Below are positions 56,695 through 64,000 of a stretch of DNA of 64,000 nt, piece by piece. The DNA is taken from assembly GCF_018446385.1 (NCBI RefSeq), contig NW_024589877.1, forward strand, positions 62,001-126,000, given 5' to 3'. Origin of the DNA: Zingiber officinale. Its lineage: Eukaryota > Streptophyta > Magnoliopsida > Zingiberales > Zingiberaceae. The translations under genes were made by a program, and so were the position numbers. Each line of letters opens with the position of its first letter. Positions within the stretch are counted from its first letter, which is position 1. Below the pieces are notes generated by a model. The model did not search any database and had not been told where the DNA came from. It worked only from the letters and a program-made list of their open reading frames with translations.

Positions 56695-59600
56695 TTAAAA
56701 ATCACTGATAGATTCAGCAACTATTTTAGACTTCAAAAACTTCTTCATAAGGAGAATGAGAATAGCAATGGCCAGCCAGATGGCTGCCCAGGTGAGAGCG
56801 CGATCTTGGAACAATTGCTGAACTCTAGGCCTTTGGTGCTGCTCACCGACCTCGACTGTTGGTGTCCCTGACTTCATTTCAGTAGTTGAGCTGACACTTC
56901 GGCGTCCAGCATCTGCAGCGGCACCAGTCTCATTCTCAGCTTCAACGACTCTATCCTCTATTTGTTGATTCAGAAGGTCCTCTGAAATAGCATCAATTTC
57001 TCCCACTGCACTATCACTAGACTCGGTGGTTGGGTTTGGCAAAAGCTGAGGCACTGGGGGAGATTTATTCAGCAGGTACTGATGAATCTGATTTGGAAGT
57101 AATTAGGTAAAGATCAGTCATAGATATCTAGCAATTATACAATGGCAATATAGAAAAGTAGAGGTAAACATGAACCTCATCAATCAACATTTGCCTTTCT
57201 GAGTTTCCATATGTTGGAGCAGTTTCACGGGACTTAATAGCAAGCTCTCGCCGAACTTCTTTATTGCAATCTAGTGAACCCAAAGCTCCATTTGGATTGG
57301 TTGACATAAAAGCAATTAGGGCTACTAAAGCTGTACGAACTGTCAACAAGATGAAATATTGCTTAGCCAAATCAAACATTCAGAGACAGCTTCCTATATT
57401 TCATTCAATTCTAATTAAAAAAAAAAAGAAGAATATGAAGAGGCTAAACCAATTTAACATCCACACTTGACATAAGTGCCATCCAAGTTTAAGGTCTACG
57501 GATAAAAATTTAAGATCCCTAGTCTCACTCGCTTACCAAATGCAAGATAATAAGCACGATCTCAACTATCATATTTGGTTGCATGTCTCAAATTCTTCAG
57601 TTGACAAATGAACCAAATCTATAAACCCTCACGTGTAACTTAAGTTTTACATTTTCAATGGTCCTCTAACATGTATCTTCAAATCCAGAGGTCTCTCTTT
57701 ATTTTACTCAAAGTCACCCTGACTAGAATTTGATGGGTAATTGTAAACAACATGCCAAGCTCTTGAGTCTGCATGGTTTATTAATCATGATTATAAGCTA
57801 ACATAGAATATTTTCAAAAAAAAAAAACTAAAACTCATAAAAAAAGATCTTGGTTTGCATTTTGTAGGAAAAGTTATCAGAACCCTCAATCTAGTCAGAT
57901 TTTTCATGCATTTGTTTTAGCTATGTAGTGCAAATCATTAAGGCTACTGTCCCTGAGAAGGTAATTACTGAAGTGAGTTTTTTAAAGTTATTCTCCTTGT
58001 AAAGTAGATTATGCTTAGCTTATCAAAATATGTTAGAGTTACACTTGCTTTTTTTAACTCTTAAGGGATCCCATTTCCTAGATGGTGTGCCGATAATGTG
58101 TCTCTGATGACTATAGGGAAATTGCTTATGGATGATATTAGCTGCATTTGTGTTATAACCTTGGTCACATGTTACTATTGAGTGGCATCGTCTTTCAATT
58201 TAGGAACGCGGCATTCCTACTTCAATCTAAGACTCCATTACATTTTCCCCCAGGGCACAACATGGTGGCAAGTGGGAGGGTGTTTCTCCCAAGTAACGAG
58301 GGTTCGAAATCCATGCAGTGCATTTTCAGATGCATGTGGCGCTCGAACAACTTGTGACACTTGGATGCCATGTCAAGAGCCACTTCGTTTCCCTGATTTA
58401 CTTGGTGTACGGGGAGTGGGGCCGAGCTGTTGCAAACTGAATACCTGGATAATAATAATAATAAGACTCCACTAGATTGATTATTATTACATGATTGGTC
58501 GTATACATGCGGTTTCCTCAGGTAATTAACCTCTGCCTTGCATGAAGAAGAAAACAGAGATGCTTGTTAAAAAACAATTCAAATAGTTAAATCCTTAGAA
58601 CTTTTAGCAATACCTGTCAATAGGCCACTAAGAAAGGATGTACTATTTCTACTAGTTTCTTGTCTCCAATTTAGGTTTCTATTTTCTAGTGCTTAGAAAA
58701 TGAATCTGAATGCAAATAAAATAATCATTTAAAAATAAATCAGTCTGATAAAATAAAACAGTACATGCTTTTACTATCTACCAGTTCCCTCTTATCCTAT
58801 GGCCAAGAGTAACTCTGCAACCCACTTCTACATGCTCTCTCCTATTTTACGTATCACAGAATCACGAAAGCAATACACCATGTTGATTCTTAAGTCACTT
58901 CACCTTTACTTCATCAATACCACCTCACCTTGCCTCTGCAAGGAGTTTTTGTTATGAATTTTATTAGAGACTTCTCTAAAACCAACAGGATCCTTGCACT
59001 ATTAGGACTCGTGCGCATGACAACTTCAACAGCACAATACTCAATAAAATTGCAACCTCTTCTGGAATTATATTGCTTAATTTCGCAGCAAGTTTACTTG
59101 TACCTTAGTCTACAGGAAAAAATCACCATGTCTTTGTCACTCTGTGTACATGAATAATGTCTCTTTATTGAGCTCTAATTTATCAATAACTTTATTTTAT
59201 AATAGCCATTACTTGTCAAAGGATTATGTTAATAATGACAAGAGCCACCACCATGGCTGATTCAAGTGGTAGGTGTGAGGATCCTGAAATTAAAAATTGT
59301 TATGAGTCAAAAAAGTGCCCATGTGTAGATATTTTGTTCTTATAGGTGCTAATACATATATAAGATGGACGGGGGCTACCAAGGGTTAGAGTGAAGTATT
59401 CCCTCCAATTCTAATATGGTATTAGAACCGTTTCTTCATCTTGTCCCATGTAACCAGCCGAGCATCCTCTCCAGCATCTATCTTCATTCAACAGTGTGTT
59501 CTCTATGTCCATTAATCCACAAATGAATCTGATCGAGCACCTCCTTCCTCTGTTGTCCTCTATGCACTTCAATATATTGTCTCATATGAGTTTAGCTAGG

Positions 59601-61517
59601 AATATATCTCACAACATTAAATCTCAAATTTATCTTCCTCATTTTCATCTTTAATTGATTGATATCTAAAGGATCAACTTGTTCATTTGTCTCTCCAATA
59701 GTTCATCTAACATTAAGTGTCCCCAATTGCTTGGAGTTGTACAAGTTAAGCGACTTGTCCACGATTGAACTTTTATCAATGCCTTATCAATAAGTTCTTT
59801 TGACTTTCTAGATTTTCCAATCTAGTTTTTATTGTTCTAAGCCATCTTCCATTGGGATATTTGGCTATAGAATTCTACCACCTAGCATCTCCATCTCTTA
59901 TATCTATTATAATAATGATGATGATGACGCTTATAATGTAGCACAATAAACTATAACACAATAGAGCGATTTTGCTTGGAGTAAGATATGGTGAATTTTT
60001 GTGGACTAAAGGATCATTATATATATATAGTTTTTAGCACTAAGGTACGGTAGATTTGATGGTGCATTTTTTGAATTTTTTGTGTGCAAAAAATTAACTA
60101 AAGCTTGAAAATTCAAACTAGTGGATAGATTAAACAAAAGCTGTATTCATAAAAGAGAGCAATTATAATATATAAACCTGCAAACAATCATACCTTTTGG
60201 ACTTAATTCTTTAACTGATGGGAGCAAAAGAACATAGGAGGATGTATATACAAGTGTATTCAGTATAACTTTCAATTCACATATAAGCTATAGGTTGATT
60301 AAACATTCAAACTAAAGTCAGTTTTTCAAAAGGCAATTGGGATCAAAGGTAGGGGAACTTTCCATCCTTAAAGCAAGTCAAGACTTGATGAAAAAAACAA
60401 AGAACAATCCTAGAATTCACTGCATTGAATCTGATTGGTCTAAGGATTTAAGAAGGAAAAACAGAAGACGAAAAATAATACCAAGAAAGAACTGATACGG
60501 ATCAACATTAAGTTTCAACTTCTTGGAAAAAGAACATGTGTAGCCAATCACAAATTACTTAACACTGTATTCAATAAAGTAAACAAGATTCAAAAGCAGT
60601 AAATAGATTGACAATATGAATTATGACGAAACAAATCAAATTTTTTTACAATAACAGCACTGATAAGTAATTAACAAAAACTATTTGTCTTAGAGGTCAG
60701 TTGAAAATCAGTGACATCAGATTACTGTAATATTTTAGGAGAATATATCGTAAAAGGGAGAGAAAAGGAGAACATATCAGAAAAGAGCGTGTCATGTACC
60801 ACTCCATGATGGTTGCCAATGTTCAGGATGATAATTGGAGATGCTTAAGCAGATCTTGGTCTGTGTTTCAAAACGACCATTTGGCTGGATAACAATCGAA
60901 AGGTAAAGGAGTTATATAAGTAAATTACTAAAACAAAAAAATGACAATTTTATGTATTAGAAGATTTTAGAGAGGAAAGAGGTTATTACAGTCAGAAACA
61001 TGAATGAAGGTGGTTTGAATGGGTACTCTGCAGGCAACTGAATCCGCCCGTGATAGATGCCTCCCTCAAATTCTGTATCCCGAGGCCCTAAAATGGCAAA
61101 TTGCCACTCAAAAATGTTGTCCTGGAAACCATGAGAAAAGAACTTATGAAAAACTACACCTTCCTGGAAAAACCAGGATCGCTCTTCAGAGACGAAATCA
61201 CCCTAAACCAACACCACAGCGTCCTCTCGCCAGAATCAGCGAGAAAAAAAATCTACCTAAAGACGGCCTTCTCACAAACATGTCCTACCACGTAAATTCC
61301 ACGATCGGCTAAACAAATTGAAAGGATCCAGCCAAATTACAAAGTCCTAACCTAACCATCGACGAACCAAAATCTTCTAAATTTTATACGAGAGCGGATT
61401 GATTACCTCAAGGGGAAGGCTCAGGAAATCATCGGAGGGGTTAGCCTGCATCTCCTTCACCTCCTGAAGGATCCGCTTGACTGCCGGGTTCCTCCTGTTG
61501 TAGCGGTCCTCAGCCAT
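56695..61517 (-). CDS. UBC32: Membrane-anchored ubiquitin-conjugating enzyme E2 (UBC32/UBE2J1 type)
   Basis: Five exons on the minus strand: 61517-61407, 61121-60990, 60884-60800, 57339-57176, 57087-56695, giving 294 residues; GT-AG borders and phase are kept. ATG 61517 gives MAEDRYNRRNPAVKRILQEV. The UBC fold covers residues 10-150, with the HPN-like and active-site region TKICLSISNYHPEHWQPSW (catalytic Cys93) and PNGALGS. A Ser/Glu-rich linker (170-255) leads to a C-terminal membrane anchor WAAIWLAIAILILLMKKFL (about 262-280), giving a tail-anchored ER enzyme. In plants and animals this family works in ER-associated degradation. The third intron is large (3.46 kb) and holds a SINE. The naming follows family similarity; UBC33/34 type is less likely. 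Confidence 0.93.
58244..58462 (+). mobile_element. tRNA-derived SINE in an intron of the E2 gene
   Basis: An A-box-like word TGGCAAGTGGG (58264) and a B-box-like word GGTTCGAAATCC (58301) lie about 35 bp apart, the spacing of an internal Pol III promoter. The tail is (AAT)n-like (58448-58462). It is flanked by AAGACTCCATTACAT (58229-58243) and AAGACTCCACTAGAT (58463-58477), an imperfect 15-bp target duplication. The layout resembles plant Au-type SINEs; family membership is inference. Confidence 0.65.
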
Positions 61518-62150
61518 GTCTGCCGGTTAGGAAGGCGACGACGTTGAGGTGCGGAAGCGGATCGCTTCGATTGGATCGACAGAGCGACGATCTCCGTCTC
61601 CGATTCGACGGGGTGGGTTTCACGCGGAAAGACGTGGCTCTCAGACCGAAGAAGTAGGTGGGGACGTTCTATTGGACATTTGCAGCTTTCATTTAGCTAG
61701 TTTAGGGCCACCATAACAAAACCTAAATTTACTCACCAAAGTTTAAATTTATATATATATATATATACCAATTTGATATGCTGTGTAAAGCTTTGTGTTC
61801 GATCATGAGTGATGTGTAGATATAATGTTGTTAGCTCGATTTTGTTAAAAAAAAAAAAAATATCATTTATTCTCTTTCCCCTTCTGCCTTTTTAAAAATA
61901 CTTTTGTGTGAAAAATTTTTCAAATTAAAATCTCTCTTGCTGCTCTCTTTCTCTCTCTCGCTCCCGTCGTCTCTGTCACCCATCGTCCGTCGGACCTCGC
62001 GTCTCTCGCCGGAAAAATTTCACTGGCATCTTCAATCTCACAGCTGCTGTGAGAGTTTATCTCCATTCCCAATGGTAATTCATTTCATTTTAATTTGTTA
62101 TTCTCCACCGTTATAGCATACATATATTAGAAGGATTAAATCTATAACGT
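61518..62150. other. 5' flank of the E2 gene and a gene-leader-like stretch
   Basis: 61518-61670 is the GC-richer 5' UTR and promoter side of the E2 gene. At 61930-62075 a CTCTCTCTC-rich stretch with ATG followed by GTAATT (62072) on the plus strand looks like a leader with a splice donor, but no following coding exon can be identified. Confidence 0.35.
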
Positions 62151-62179
62151 GCAGGGACGACGGCGTCTACAAACGCCTA

Positions 62180-63730
62180 CATGCTATAGCCACGTCTACG
62201 CGTTAGCTGCTACACGTTGTAGCAACTACAAACATGAAGCCGCCACTTGGTAAGTCGATTTTATGATAAATAAATTTTCTAGCATATACTATCCCTACAA
62301 ATATTTAAGTTCATGTATAGCAACTTGGTAAAAACTTATTTGAAATTATTTTTTATTGATGCAACACCTTTGCTTCGCTTCTAAACGTTGAAGCAACTAC
62401 TTCACAGCAAACTGTCCTTGTAGCTGCTACAACTTGTAGCAGCTAACTTGTAATGGCGATCGTAGAAGGAAGGAAGGAAGGAAGGAAGGAAGGATTTATG
62501 CTACGTTGTGCAAGGCTGACACCTGCTACAGACGCCTACAACCACTTGGATTTTCCTTTACTGCTACAAGTTATAGCAACTAATTCGATAGTTAATTGCT
62601 ACACCTTGTAGCAGCTAATTGGCTATGGAGCAACTACTTCGACAGGTAACTGCTACACCTTGTAGCAGCTAACTCTCCATGTACTTGCTACAACCTGTAG
62701 CAGCCGCTTGGTAAGTCATTTTTTTACTAGTTATATTTTCTAGCAGATATTAACCCTTAAAATACTTGCTAAAAAATTATTTAAAAATATTTATGTTGCT
62801 TCAGTGCCTTTGCTTTGCAGCTACACGTTGTAGTAGCTACTTCGACAAATAACTGCTACACCTTGTAGCAGCTAACTTGAAATGACGAAGCTGTTACAAC
62901 GTGTAGCAGTTACTTCTTCGTTTATGCTTTACAAGATGTTACTCTGCATTTTAACCAATAATAAATAGATCATAGCAATCTCAGTTTTTTATTTAGATCA
63001 AGTAAATGTGGTTCTACATGTTGTAGAAGCAACTGCAACATGTTGAAGCAACTAGTCGTCAGAAGCTGCTACACAGTGTAGCAGCTTGTCAAGAGTGGCT
63101 GCTATACTGTGAAGCAATTACTTCTGATTAGCTGCTACACTTTGTAGCAGATACTCAAGAATAACTGCTACAACGCGTAATAGGTACCCCTGATCTCCAA
63201 ATAACCTTTTCTGGCCAATTAACTTTTTATAATTATTGTACAATTACATTTTTACCCTCAAGAGCCAAAGGTTTAACCCCTAAACTCGCCATGTGATAAA
63301 CACTTCGAAAGAATTTCAATCATAGTAGATGAGTGCCACACGGTGTCTTTGTCAATCAATCTCACCGCGGCGACTTGTTTTTCATCCAAATCTCATCTCC
63401 ATCGTAAGTATTCTGTTAGCGGTGAAAGTTTTGAGTCATCTCATTTTATTTAGGGGTTTGAATTTTTAGGGTTTTGATTCGTCTCCTAGTTGCTACAATG
63501 GGTATTAATGATTTTAGGGCTTTCGGGTTTAAGATTATGGTTGAGGGAATAGAATGTTTAAAAAAGTTTATCTTTGTTGTAGCAGCAACTATAGCTGAAC
63601 CCTAATTATTGATACACCATGATTAAACCCTACAGTCCCGATGGGCTTCTCGCGATAGTAACAGCTACTTGACCACAACATGTAGTAGCTACTCATGTTT
63701 AGCAGCAACTACTCACTAAGATCTTATATA
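62180..63730. repeat. Large array of TGCTACA...TGTAGCA palindromes
   Basis: About 25 degenerate units such as AGCTGCTACAACTTGTAGCAGCTA, each a 20-26-bp near-palindrome with a 2-4 base centre. They are separated by AACTTGTAAT- or CTTCGACA-like spacers. A longer imperfect direct repeat joins 62250-62410 and 62709-62850 (TTGGTAAGTC...TTTTCTAGCA...GCCTTTGCTT). An (AAGG)n microsatellite lies at 62466-62494. No coding region. It shares its core words with the element at 55367-56240. Confidence 0.85.
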
Positions 63731-64000
63731 TTTGTTTGACAGAATTAAATGGTGAGCTAGAGAATTGCTGCTTCTCGGGCATACCGTAAGAAAGTGCATT
63801 GGAAAAGTAATTACCCACACTATCAAGAGTTTTTTTTTATCATCACTACACATAAACGATCGACAGATGGAGATGATCAATAGAAGCCCATTTGCTTGGG
63901 CAGTAGTCATGCCTGAAATTGCAAATATCTGAAGCCTTATACAAAATATGTTTGACAATTGGGACGTTGAAGCCAAATGTTTCATCTTTCATAATAAGGA
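63731..64000 (+). other. Unresolved exon-like stretch at the window edge
   Basis: After an acceptor-like TTTGACAG at 63734-63741 the plus strand has two open stretches separated by one TGA (63932), with words such as INRSPFAWAVVMPEIANI and DNWDVEAKCFIFHNK. It might be a decayed fragment of a plant transposon-associated gene, but I cannot assign a family. The minus-strand frame 63985-63716 is equally open and looks less protein-like. Confidence 0.25.

Noticed and set aside
58930..59157. 75-codon plus-strand frame in the E2 intron
   Set aside because: No domain, AT-rich, and it lies in the middle of a well-supported intron.
61019..61312. 97-codon plus-strand frame
   Set aside because: It is antisense to exon 2 of the E2 gene and adjacent intron; coding evidence is on the minus strand.

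Overview
The window is plant nuclear DNA. It holds intron-containing plant genes (an AP2/ERF transcription factor, a Sec14-like protein, a cation-dependent O-methyltransferase, and a membrane-anchored ubiquitin-conjugating enzyme). These sit among plant-specific LTR retrotransposon lineages: SIRE/Maximus-like Copia, Tat-like Gypsy with a second RNase H, and a Tekay/Del-like chromovirus. Element style and base composition suggest a monocot, perhaps Zingiberales, but no species can be named from sequence alone.

Left part (1-29,304): two blocks of retroelements. A minus-strand Copia element runs from beyond the left edge to 9,265. Next is a nested pair of Tat-like Gypsy elements of one family. 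The outer copy (10,006-29,304, target duplication ATATA, in an AT microsatellite) is split by the inner copy (12,570-24,999, target duplication ATCCC). Each Tat copy has minus-strand gag-pol and a plus-strand, spliced, antisense gene with a plant 'putative gypsy type transposon' domain and a coiled coil. A 65-bp tandem array lies between the two convergent units. The inner integrase region is itself broken by an isolated 1.7-kb LTR plus primer-binding site of a third family. All of these coding regions carry stops, frameshifts or deletions.

Middle part (29,305-45,358): GC-rich and AT-rich non-coding DNA, a probable solo Copia LTR, one intact gene at 34,168 (ERF group VI / cytokinin response factor type), then a deleted chromovirus that keeps gag and the start of protease (about 37,855-43,800). 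A 590-bp tandem duplication precedes the next gene.

Right part (45,359-64,000): mostly a gene region. A three-exon CRAL-TRIO/Sec14-like gene (+), Copia remnants, a nine-exon plastid-type O-methyltransferase gene (+), and a five-exon UBC32-type E2 gene (-). The last two converge on a 0.9-kb inverted-repeat element filled with short palindromes of the form TGCTACA...TGTAGCA. A second, larger array of the same palindromes fills 62,180-63,730. A tRNA-derived SINE with target duplications lies in an intron of the E2 gene. All coordinates were worked out by eye. The exon models keep frame across every junction and have GT-AG borders.
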